Shown here: one piece after another, positions 57,256 through 64,000 of the stretch
Position numbering within the stretch: the first letter of the stretch is position 1
How the letters are laid out: each line of letters opens with the position of its first letter
From: G965203045 sp965203045
GTDB taxonomy: Bacteria; Pseudomonadota; Gammaproteobacteria; PS1; Pseudothioglobaceae
Assembly: GCA_965203045.1 (NCBI GenBank)
Contig: OZ241850.1
Span: 496,001-560,000, forward strand
Reading direction: 5' to 3'
DNA: 64,000 nucleotides
Notes under the pieces: model-generated
What the model was told of the DNA's origin: nothing
The model's input: only the letters and a program-made list of their open reading frames with translations
Database searches by the model: none
Program-made: the position numbers and the translations under genes

Positions 57256-57879
57256 ATGGCAGTAGCGAAAAAAATAGATATAGTTGCTATTTGTAAAACT
57301 CTGAGTATTAAAAATAAGCAAACAATGGCATCGTCATTAGATGTTGCAAAGGCATTTGGCAAAAAGCACAAAAATATAATCCAAGCGATTGAAAGTTTAA
57401 AGTGTAGCAAAGAATTTAGCCAGCTCAATTTTCAGCCAGTTAAATATAAAAACAAAAAAGGTGAATACTACCAAATGACCAAAGATGGTTTCATATTATT
57501 AACAATAGACTTCAGTGGTGAGCGATTCTCAAAATTTAGAAAGGCTTATATCAACGCTTTTGGTCACATGGAAAATATGCAAAATGAACTAATTGAGCAA
57601 CAACAAAAAGCCATAGGCGAACAATATCGTATAAGGGGCGTACCCCGAGATGAGGTTATTACCGATTTTGTCACTAGTGAAGTTAAAAGCGTTAATCAAG
57701 CCTTAAGTGGTATCAGTAATTTTTTAGATAAGACCGCCCGTACTGGGCTTTATCGTAATGCTCGTATTAATAACTTTAAAGAGGTTAATAATCAACTAAG
57801 AATGGTTATTAAACAAATTAACCTAATTATTAAACTTGAGTTTGGTGGAGATTTAGTCGATTACATAATGGAGATTTAG
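57256..57879 (+). CDS. Rha-family (phage regulatory) protein, copy 1
   Basis: This 207-aa protein matches the pRha domain (PF09669) in its first 105 residues: MASSLDVAKAFGKKHKNIIQ, EYYQMTKDGFILLTIDFSGE and KFRKAYINAFGHME. The C-terminal half is a conserved helical region (VITDFVTSEVKSVNQALSGI). Rha proteins are regulators first found in prophages. It starts 1 bp after rep, with a strong AAGGAG. A second gene of this type lies 0.3 kb downstream, about three-quarters identical by eye. A direct repeat of 18 bp (57,847-57,864 and 57,870-57,887) marks its 3' end. Confidence 0.82.
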   Translation: MAVAKKIDIVAICKTLSIKNKQTMASSLDVAKAFGKKHKNIIQAIESLKCSKEFSQLNFQPVKYKNKKGEYYQMTKDGFILLTIDFSGERFSKFRKAYINAFGHMENMQNELIEQQQKAIGEQYRIRGVPRDEVITDFVTSEVKSVNQALSGISNFLDKTARTGLYRNARINNFKEVNNQLRMVIKQINLIIKLEFGGDLVDYIMEI

Positions 57880-57899
57880 TCAACTACAAGGAGAATGAT

Positions 57900-58091
57900 A
57901 TGGAGACCAAAATAATAAAAACAGTTATTTTAAAAACTATTTTTCTACTACCCTCATTACTTCATTGTGCAATATATCTAGCATGGCAATACATTCGTCC
58001 ACTTTATTGGAGGCATTGTTTTTGCAACCGCATTTTGAATGATAAAAAACAGAATAAACAGCATCTGAATTTAATGGCTCAGATTCGATAA
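57900..58091 (+). CDS. Possible small protein between the two Rha genes
   Basis: A 63-codon frame sits behind the same ribosome-binding context (AAGGAGAATGATATG) as both Rha genes. The first 30 residues are hydrophobic; the rest is rich in Trp, Cys, His and Gln and looks unlike a normal protein. It may be the start of a third gene whose body was replaced. A coding-like frame runs on the opposite strand over the same DNA. Confidence 0.3.
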   Translation: METKIIKTVILKTIFLLPSLLHCAIYLAWQYIRPLYWRHCFCNRILNDKKQNKQHLNLMAQIR

Positions 58092-58141
58092 GTTTGATAA
58101 TTAGATTTGCATGTAGTAATGATTGATCTATTGGACATGAT
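57937..58141 (-). pseudogene. Reverse-oriented gene fragment between the Rha genes
   Basis: On the minus strand the last about 68 codons of an open frame (SLLHANLIIKLIESEPLNSD, then VDECIAMLDILHNEVMRVVE) look like genuine protein. No ATG, GTG or TTG start exists in frame before MLDIL except within the antisense of Rha copy 2. I read it as a 5'-truncated fragment of an unknown small gene. Confidence 0.3.
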
Positions 58142-58189
58142 AAGTTATGACAAAAATTACCATTATAAACACTAAATAAGGAGAATGAT

Positions 58190-58819
58190 ATGACAGTAGC
58201 GAAAGAGGTAGATGTAGTCGCAATTTGTAGCACTCTAAGTATTAAAAATAAACAACCAATGGCATCATCATTAGATGTTGCAGAAGGGTTTGGTAAGCGA
58301 CATGACAATGTAATTCAAACGATTGAAAGTTTGGAGTGTAGCAAAGAATTTACTCGCCTGAATTTTCAGGTGAGTAAATATAAGGATAAATCTGGCAAAT
58401 TGAATAAATCCTACCAAATGACCAAAGATGGCTTTGTATTCCTAACAATGGGCTTTAGCGGCAAGCGAGCATCAGAGTTCAAAGAAGCTTATATCAATGC
58501 CTTTAACCATATGCAAAATAAACTAATTGAGCAACAACAAAAAGACATAGGCGAACAATATCGCCTAAGGGGTGTACCTCAAGATGAGGCTATTACCGAT
58601 TTTGTCACTAGTGAAGTTAAAAGCGTTAATCAAGCCTTAAGTGGTATTAGTAATTTTTTAGATATGATTGCTTACACCGGTCTTTATCGTAATGCTCGTA
58701 TTAATAACTTTAAAGCGGTTAATAACCAGCTAAAGATGGTTATTAAACAAATTAACCTAATTATTAAGCTTGAGTTTGATGGAGATTTAAACAGCTATAT
58801 AAATATCACGGAGAACTAA
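58190..58819 (+). CDS. Rha-family (phage regulatory) protein, copy 2
   Basis: This 209-aa paralogue of the 57,256 gene has the same pRha N-domain (MASSLDVAEGFGKRHDNVIQ, SYQMTKDGFVFLTMGFSGKR) and a nearly identical C-terminal helical region. It has the same AAGGAGAATGATATG translation start context. Sequence between the two copies differs in the N-domain surface but is conserved in the C-half, which may mediate a shared interaction or hetero-oligomers. It ends 1 bp before the parB-like gene. Confidence 0.82.
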   Translation: MTVAKEVDVVAICSTLSIKNKQPMASSLDVAEGFGKRHDNVIQTIESLECSKEFTRLNFQVSKYKDKSGKLNKSYQMTKDGFVFLTMGFSGKRASEFKEAYINAFNHMQNKLIEQQQKDIGEQYRLRGVPQDEAITDFVTSEVKSVNQALSGISNFLDMIAYTGLYRNARINNFKAVNNQLKMVIKQINLIIKLEFDGDLNSYINITEN

Positions 58820-58820
58820 A

Positions 58821-60563
58821 ATGGAAAAATTAGCAGAACTAAATGCTGCAAAATTTTACAGCAAGATAGATTTGGAACAAAAAAAGCTCAATATGCAAAG
58901 CATTGATGTTAGTGATATTGATCCAAATCCATTCAATCCACGACAAGTTGATAATAATCGCTTTAATGAACTGAAGGAATCTATCCGTAAAATTGGTTTG
59001 CAACAGTATTTTGCAGTGGCATATAATCCTAAAAAACAAAGATATGCTACCACTAAAGGTGGTAATACTAGACTTAGGGTTATACAAACGCTCTATCAAG
59101 AAACTGGCGATAAAGTGTTTCGGGAGATCCCTTGTATCGTTGAGGAGTTTGATGTTGAAAAAAACAAAGCCCAGAGTATTATTGCCCAACTAATTGAAAA
59201 TGAAGCGCGAGGCGAGCTAGTTTTAGCTGACAAAGCTAGAGCATTATGGGATTTAGAGCAAGATTTTTTTGCTAATTTAGAGCAAGAAAATAGGCACACA
59301 TCCTCTGCGGGGGGTGCAGAGGATAAAAAAGATTCTGCAGGGGGTGCAGAATCTCTAGGCGCAGAAAACAAAAAAGATTCTGCAGGGGGTGCAGAATCTT
59401 TAAGAACCAAAAATTATAATAAAACCAATAAGTTCTTGCAATTTTTAGCAAATAATGGATATTCACTGCACGAACAAACTTTATCAATCTTTAGATTTAC
59501 CAGCACCAAGCTAGTGGGATGTTTGGATTATCATCTAAATAAAGGTTTAGGTTCAAAGCCCATTGCTGATATTCGCAAAGTTTATAACAATGCTAAACGT
59601 CTATATCTAGACCATGAGAATAAATCTTATGAAAAATCAGAGGATAACTTTGATAAATTATGGGCTGAGGCTGTTAAAAAATACAACAGCAAAAAATCAT
59701 TTGATTTTGACAAGTTCGTTAATATAATTGCATCTCAATTTAATCGTCTAGATCATCTTTTTGGCACACATGGTAATGAATTTAACATCTCACCAATGGT
59801 TAAAAAATTACTAGAAACTAAAAAAGACAGAGAAGAACAAGCTCAAAAGCAAGAAGTAATTGAACAAATTACTGAACCAACAAAAGATAATAAGGATATC
59901 CCGGATACTGCGAATACCGAACCAAGCTCACAGGATAATGTTGAACCAATAGAAAACAACACATCAAACAACGAAGATGGCGCTGAAGATGATGTTAGCA
60001 GTGATAAAGCAATAACTCCAAGTGTGCCAGATAGTAGTGATGATGCTAGCATAATAGCAAAAAATGTTGATTTGTCAGAAAAAAGAACAGAAATCCGTAA
60101 AGTAGTGCGTTATATTTGTAGCGCTTATAATTTTGATCTAGAAAATATTACTATCGATATTGATTATGGCTGTGGTTATTTAGTTATCAATAAGCCTAAG
60201 CCAACAGATTTTGACAAACTTATTGTTTTTAATCTATTATTAGCATTTAGTTTGGCAACAGATGCAAATTACCTAGTTGCCAATAGTCTTAAACCCTCAG
60301 CTGTGCCAGCACTATTAGGTATTAAAAGTAATATTGACAAAGAATTAAAAACAATATATCAAACACAAGACCCCAATCAATTACTAACACTACTTGAAAA
60401 ATTACATCCCGCACAAGCGGCATTTATGCCAGTGCCAAGTGTTATTAATATGTTTAAAAATAAACTAAATGGTTCTATGTGGCAGAAATTTTCAGAATTA
60501 GAATTTTTGCAATACCAAATCGCACAAATTGCCAGAAACGAGGTTGATATATGGACCGAATGA
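58821..60563 (+). CDS. ParB-like protein of integrative element type
   Basis: This 580-aa protein has an N-terminal ParB/Srx-type nuclease-like domain: IDVSDIDPNPFNPRQVDNNR, FNELKESIRKIGLQ, TTKGGNTRLRVIQTLY (G-G-N-x-R box) and IENEARGELVLADKARALWD. A helix-turn-helix-like region follows at about 195-260. A low-complexity linker (about 152-195) contains SSAGGAE/DSAGGAESL repeats encoded by DNA hairpins. A long acidic segment (about 335-415, rich in Glu/Asp/Asn/Ser) precedes a helical C-terminus. This size and layout resemble the ParB proteins of PFGI-1-type integrating conjugative elements. Confidence 0.78.
   Translation: MEKLAELNAAKFYSKIDLEQKKLNMQSIDVSDIDPNPFNPRQVDNNRFNELKESIRKIGLQQYFAVAYNPKKQRYATTKGGNTRLRVIQTLYQETGDKVFREIPCIVEEFDVEKNKAQSIIAQLIENEARGELVLADKARALWDLEQDFFANLEQENRHTSSAGGAEDKKDSAGGAESLGAENKKDSAGGAESLRTKNYNKTNKFLQFLANNGYSLHEQTLSIFRFTSTKLVGCLDYHLNKGLGSKPIADIRKVYNNAKRLYLDHENKSYEKSEDNFDKLWAEAVKKYNSKKSFDFDKFVNIIASQFNRLDHLFGTHGNEFNISPMVKKLLETKKDREEQAQKQEVIEQITEPTKDNKDIPDTANTEPSSQDNVEPIENNTSNNEDGAEDDVSSDKAITPSVPDSSDDASIIAKNVDLSEKRTEIRKVVRYICSAYNFDLENITIDIDYGCGYLVINKPKPTDFDKLIVFNLLLAFSLATDANYLVANSLKPSAVPALLGIKSNIDKELKTIYQTQDPNQLLTLLEKLHPAQAAFMPVPSVINMFKNKLNGSMWQKFSELEFLQYQIAQIARNEVDIWTE
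59301..59401 (+). repeat. Three in-frame hairpin repeats inside the parB-like gene
   Basis: Hairpins: TCCTCTGC/GCAGAGGA (59,301-59,323, 7-nt G-rich loop); AGATTCTGCA/TGCAGAATCT (59,330-59,354, 5-nt loop of G); and the same arms again (59,375-59,399), extended to 12 bp with flanking A/T pairs. All are in frame and encode the SAGGAE motif. The pattern resembles a small palindromic element multiplied within a flexible protein linker. Confidence 0.8.
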
Positions 60564-61102
60564 TTAGTGTGAGTTTACTGACATTAATCAGCAAACTAAT
60601 TAAAACAAATGATCTACAAACATTAAAACAAATGGGTTTTAATGGACAGAGTATTGATATTATTAACGCTGCTGATATTATCGACCAAGAGATAATATCA
60701 GCAGCGCTTGCTAGGTCTATGGATATCTCAATCAACTCTGATAAATTTGTTAAGTATTTAGTGAGTAGCAAAAAAATAGACGAACAACAGCAATTGTTGC
60801 ATCAATTCATAGTAGCCGGTGCCAGCTATGAAATGTGTCGGAATTTTTTTGCTACTCACACTAACCGTAAACATACTAATTTAAGAAGTAAGTTAAAGGT
60901 TAACAACAATACTGTTCTGTTTGCTAAAAATGATATTGACCAATATCATCTCAATAATTTTTTATACAAAATTGAACAAGCGAACAAAAAAATTAGCGCA
61001 CAAAATTTATTTGATTATCACAAAGATAAAAAAGTATCGCTACTTAAAGTTTACCGGGGGTTGTTAGATTATTTAGAGCATAAACACAAGGAGAAATTAT
61101 GA
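60551..61102 (+). CDS. DUF2857-like integrative element protein
   Basis: This 183-aa helical protein overlaps the parB-like gene by 13 bp. The content (LLTLISKLIKTNDLQTLKQM, a QLLHQFIVAGASYEMCRNFF segment and a basic region near RKHTNLRSKLKV) and the position after parB match the DUF2857 proteins of PFGI-1-type ICEs, as I recall them. The function of that family is unknown. The next gene starts in its stop codon (ATGA). Confidence 0.55.
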   Translation: MDRMISVSLLTLISKLIKTNDLQTLKQMGFNGQSIDIINAADIIDQEIISAALARSMDISINSDKFVKYLVSSKKIDEQQQLLHQFIVAGASYEMCRNFFATHTNRKHTNLRSKLKVNNNTVLFAKNDIDQYHLNNFLYKIEQANKKISAQNLFDYHKDKKVSLLKVYRGLLDYLEHKHKEKL

Positions 61103-61404
61103 GTTTTGAGAAAAAAGAATTCCAAGGATTATTAAATTTAGAAAAAGCATTGATACCGGTTTTGAAAAAAACAGCAGATGATGTTTACCTGACCCTCGAT
61201 GAATTAGCAGATATTTTTCAAACAAATACAACCCGTGCAAATTATAGGAGCACTTTTTTTAGAAATAAGGCGACACAAGCATTGTTTTTTATTAATTTTA
61301 AATACGCGCTAATTGATATCAGTATTAATTTTGAGAGAATGAGACAGAAAAAAGGAATAAAAGGTTTTGCAAGAATTTTAGGATTCAGATTTGTTAGAAA
61401 TTAA
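61099..61404 (+). CDS. Hypothetical protein of the integrated element
   Basis: This 101-aa protein has a strong AAGGAG start site and is coupled to the preceding gene. It contains a possible helix-turn-helix-like stretch (LTLDELADIFQTNTTRANYR) and a basic C-terminus (RQKKGIKGFARILGFRFVRN). No signal peptide or membrane segment is seen. The family is not recognised; a DNA-binding role is only suggested by charge and the helical pattern. Confidence 0.55.
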   Translation: MSFEKKEFQGLLNLEKALIPVLKKTADDVYLTLDELADIFQTNTTRANYRSTFFRNKATQALFFINFKYALIDISINFERMRQKKGIKGFARILGFRFVRN

Positions 61405-61549
61405 AAGACCTAGGTAGTGGCAATTCCAAAGACCCAAGTACTAGCAGTTTAAAAGACCTATGCTCTCTCCCTTTAAAAGGCTTTTTAAGGGTAAGGGGCG
61501 GCTTAGGAGTTAGTCGCCCCTTAAATAAAATTGGAGCAATTATTAGAAA
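61405..61549 (+). other. Intergenic hairpins and AAAGACC repeats
   Basis: Two strong hairpins lie in tandem: 61,469-61,491 (10-bp stem with one mismatch, GGC loop, CCCTT...AAGGG) and 61,492-61,523 (TAAGGGGCG/CGCCCCTTA, perfect 9-bp stem, 14-nt loop). Upstream, AAAGACC occurs three times at about 24-bp intervals (two copies read AAAAGACCTA). No U-tract follows, so simple termination is not clear; a regulatory leader is possible. Confidence 0.6.
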
Positions 61550-61978
61550 ATGAATTTAGATATAGAAGAATTGAAACAACAATTAACACAAGCAAAGGTG
61601 GATGCAAAAGATTTGCGCAATCAATGTGATATGTTGCGACAATCTTTTAAAGACAAATATCCGCCAAAGACTTGTCCGCTATATTTAGCGCGACAGTCTA
61701 GTCTATCGCATACACCTTTGCTTTGGCGCTATTCTTCGGTTGGTAGCAAACTAGGTGATAAATGCAGCTGTGAAGATTTTTATAGAACAATTGCTCCAAT
61801 GTCTGAGTCTGAACAAGTAGATATGCTAAACATTGAACAAGAAAGAATAAGACTGGGGTATTTTTTAAGTATTGCTACTTATAAAATAGCTAGGCTAGAG
61901 ATATTGATACATGATTTAGGACAGTGGTTAGTCAATACCAAAAAATCTAGCGCGCACCAACACTTGATGTATAGATAA
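61550..61978 (+). CDS. Hypothetical protein of the integrated element
   Basis: This 142-aa protein has a ribosome binding site (TTGGAG) about 15 nt upstream. Residues 1-35 form a likely coiled coil (EELKQQLTQAKVDAKDLRNQ), followed by a segment with CPLYLARQSSLSHTPLLWRY and a Cys pair (CSCEDF). A helical C-terminal half contains MLNIEQERIRLGYFLSIATY. Family not recognised. The Cys and aromatic content suggest a small folded domain, but no function can be given. Confidence 0.55.
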   Translation: MNLDIEELKQQLTQAKVDAKDLRNQCDMLRQSFKDKYPPKTCPLYLARQSSLSHTPLLWRYSSVGSKLGDKCSCEDFYRTIAPMSESEQVDMLNIEQERIRLGYFLSIATYKIARLEILIHDLGQWLVNTKKSSAHQHLMYR

Positions 61979-62012
61979 GTAAATATTAACAAATAATAAT
62001 GAATAATGTCAA

Positions 62013-62103
62013 TGTTATGGCTAACTTCTTGCCCCATAAAGCAATCAAGTATTTGCTTGATAGCAAGATGGTCTTGAGATAACCGTATCAGTTAGCCATA
62101 ACA
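62013..62103 (+). other. 91-bp cruciform / structured element upstream of topB
   Basis: A perfect 13-bp outer stem TGTTATGGCTAAC (62,013-62,025) pairs with GTTAGCCATAACA (62,091-62,103). Nested inside are TCTTGC (62,027-62,032) with GCAAGA (62,063-62,068) and ATCAAG (62,044-62,049) with CTTGAT (62,056-62,061), plus a weak GGT/ACC arm near the 3' side. It lies 30 bp before the topB start. It could be a structured leader RNA, a single-strand origin or a recombination site. Confidence 0.7.
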
Positions 62104-62133
62104 CTCTAAATTATATAAACCCTAATTAACAAT

Positions 62134-63939
62134 ATGCAGCTCTACATCTGTGAAAAACCATCTCAAGCCAGAGACTTAGCTGGCGTTCTGGGAGTAAATG
62201 ACTCCAGAGATGGCTATATTGGCAATGGTGGCACCACTATTACTTGGGCTATTGGTCATTTGGTGCAATTATTAGAACCTGATGAGGTTAACACAGATTG
62301 GAAAAAGTGGCGACTAGAGCAGCTGCCAATGATACCTAGTAATTGGCAAATGAAGCCTAATATCAAAACTAAGAAACAATTAAATGTGGTAGGTAAATTA
62401 CTCAAAAAAACCAAACATGTCATTATTGCAACTGACGGCGATCGTGAGGGTGAGACTATTGGTCGTGAATTACTGGATTATTTTAGCTGGAAGGGAACTG
62501 TTGAGAGATTATGGCTAACTGCACTAGATAGTAAAAGCATTAAAAATGCCCTAGATAACATTAAAAAAGGAGAAGAAACACAAAGTTTATATCAAGCAGG
62601 TTTAGCTCGCAGTAGAGCTGATTGGCTTGTTGGTATGTCGCTGACAAGATTGATGACATTATTATCACAAAATAAAAGTGGCCATAAAGGCGTGCTCTCT
62701 GTTGGCCGCGTCCAGACACCAACACTAGCAATTGTTGTAGGTCGTGATTTAGAGATTGAGAATTTTAAAGCTAAAGACTATTTTGATATTGTTGGTGTTT
62801 TTAGTGGGGTTACAACCAAGTGGCAAGCTAATAAAGAATTAGGGCTGGACCAAGTTGATGAACAAGGCAGGTGTATTAACCTTGAGCTCGCAGAAAATGT
62901 ATTAAACAAAGTTAATAATAGTGATAATGCAACTATTACTACATTTGAAACTCATCATAAAAAGGTAGTACCACCTTTGTTATTTAGTCTAAGCGCCTTG
63001 CAACAACAAGCATCTAAAAATTTTGGATATGGAGCAAAACAAGTGCTTGATATATCCCAATCTCTTTACGAAAAACACAAAGCTACTACTTATCCTAGAA
63101 CTGATTGTAATTATTTGCCTAAAAGCCAACTAAAAGAAGTGCCATTTATTTTTGATTCACTATTGCAATCAGACCCAAAATTAAAATCTTTGATTGATAA
63201 CGCTGATAAATCAATTGTGAGCAGAGTTTTTAATGATAGTAAAATCAAAGCCCATCACAGCATTGTCCCAACAACTAAGATTATCAATATTAATCAATTA
63301 AGTGAGGCAGAATTTAATCTCTATAACTTAATAAGACGGCGCTACATTGCTCAATTTTATCCAAATTACGAATACGACAAAACCATTATTACTATATCTG
63401 TTAATAATGAGATTTTTACCACCAGCCTAAATGTTGATAAGGCTGTTGGTTGGAAAATTGTGCTATCAAGCAATTACAAACCCCAAACAGCAAATATTCC
63501 TAATATGCAAATTGGTCAGAGGTTAAGTATTGATAGTGTTGATTTGCAAACCAAACAAACAACACCACCAGCACGCTATACCGAAGGCACTCTGATTGGA
63601 GCTATGGAAAATGCTCATTTATTAGTTAGCGATGAAAAATTAAAAAAAGTGTTAAAAGGCAATGAGGGCATTGGCACTGAGGCAACAAGGGCAAATATTA
63701 TTCAGCTACTAATCAATAGAGGTTTTATTGATAACAAAAGCAAAAAACTTGTCTCCACCAATACCGGTAGAACACTTATTGCCTCTGTGCCCAAAGAAAT
63801 TAAAGATCCAGCAATGACAGCGTATTGGGAGTCATCGCTTGGTCAAATTGAAAGCGGTAAACTAAATTTAGAGTCATTTATCAATTGGCAAGAAAGGTGG
63901 CTTCATCAATTTGTTAATCACTACAAAGATAAAATATAA
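62134..63939 (+). CDS. topB: DNA topoisomerase III of the integrated element
   Basis: This 601-aa type IA topoisomerase has a Toprim domain (LYICEKPSQARDLAGVLG, then IIATDGDREGETIGRELL with the D-x-D-x-E metal site), SVGRVQTPTLAIVVGRD, the catalytic tyrosine in TTYPRTDCNYLP (about residue 320), and a C-terminal GIGTEATRANIIQLL. It is shorter than chromosomal TopB and lacks an extended C-terminal zinc/basic tail. TopB homologues are standard cargo of PFGI-1-type ICEs, where they probably resolve intermediates during replication or transfer. Confidence 0.93.
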   Translation: MQLYICEKPSQARDLAGVLGVNDSRDGYIGNGGTTITWAIGHLVQLLEPDEVNTDWKKWRLEQLPMIPSNWQMKPNIKTKKQLNVVGKLLKKTKHVIIATDGDREGETIGRELLDYFSWKGTVERLWLTALDSKSIKNALDNIKKGEETQSLYQAGLARSRADWLVGMSLTRLMTLLSQNKSGHKGVLSVGRVQTPTLAIVVGRDLEIENFKAKDYFDIVGVFSGVTTKWQANKELGLDQVDEQGRCINLELAENVLNKVNNSDNATITTFETHHKKVVPPLLFSLSALQQQASKNFGYGAKQVLDISQSLYEKHKATTYPRTDCNYLPKSQLKEVPFIFDSLLQSDPKLKSLIDNADKSIVSRVFNDSKIKAHHSIVPTTKIININQLSEAEFNLYNLIRRRYIAQFYPNYEYDKTIITISVNNEIFTTSLNVDKAVGWKIVLSSNYKPQTANIPNMQIGQRLSIDSVDLQTKQTTPPARYTEGTLIGAMENAHLLVSDEKLKKVLKGNEGIGTEATRANIIQLLINRGFIDNKSKKLVSTNTGRTLIASVPKEIKDPAMTAYWESSLGQIESGKLNLESFINWQERWLHQFVNHYKDKI

Positions 63940-64000
63940 ACACCAAAATAGAGTAAACAGAGCAGACTTGAAATTCGACTACAAATCGTAATAAAATCTC
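63940..64000. other. Sequence after topB to window end
   Basis: These 61 bases after the topB stop show no recognisable gene, hairpin or promoter; the element continues beyond the window. Confidence 0.6.

Noticed and set aside
59096..59487. Minus-strand frames rich in SAPPAESF within the parB-like gene
   Set aside because: They are antisense translations of the palindromic hairpin repeats and have no start signals.
62013..62103. Integron attC site
   Set aside because: The stem ends GGCTAAC/GTTAGCC do not fit the RYYYAAC/GTTRRRY core rules, and no integron integrase or cassette array is present in the window.

Overview
The window reads as AT-rich chromosome from a gammaproteobacterium with a compact, streamlined core genome. 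This is inferred from the gene set and order (petABC-sspA-sspB; tmk-holB; ftsB-ispD-ispF; murC-murB; xseA and xseB) and from the low GC. A putative delta-type carbonic anhydrase is compatible with the marine sulfur-oxidising SUP05/Thioglobus group. That placement is only a suggestion, because no rRNA or other decisive marker lies here.

Bases 1-20,305 are dense core metabolism: the 5' end of gyrA, a secreted carbonic anhydrase, a queD-folE2-DAHP synthase operon, the cytochrome bc1 operon, sspAB, xseB-ispA, tmk-holB-hemL, a FAH-family gene, serS, a rhodanese, mnmA, mltD with a membrane-protein partner, and anmK. A second core block (29,317-37,439) holds doxX, rpsT, smr, xseA, an M23 peptidase, an RDD protein, ftsB, ispD, ispF, murC and murB.

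Two giant paralogous genes on the minus strand flank that second block: gene A (2,808 aa, 20,455-28,881) and gene B (5,614 aa, 37,560-54,404). Both encode Sec-exported repeat proteins. In each repeat unit a complete block of exactly six NHL repeats, i.e. a predicted six-bladed beta-propeller, appears to be inserted inside a putative Ig (He_PIG) domain. A cadherin-like domain links consecutive units. A carries 3 such units and B carries 8. Each unit has exactly two cysteines, and I see no others in the proteins. The C-terminal parts are Big/MBG-like Ig domains ending in a dockerin-like pair of Asp-rich loops. The flank of A contains a copy of the 3' end of murB, which shows that a segment from the B locus gave rise to A. 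B also carries an internal 1,512-bp tandem duplication. This is the most unusual system in the window.

From 54,717 rightwards, a tRNA-Thr(UGU) is followed by what looks like the replication/partition end of an integrative conjugative element: parA, a 9-copy iteron origin with an AT-rich unwinding element, a Rep_3 initiator, two Rha-like regulators, a ParB-like protein with in-frame hairpin repeats, a DUF2857-like protein, two unknown proteins, a large cruciform and topB. Integrase and conjugation genes are not in the window, so the ICE assignment is inferred from context. The parA-iteron-rep cassette suggests that the element can replicate as a plasmid.
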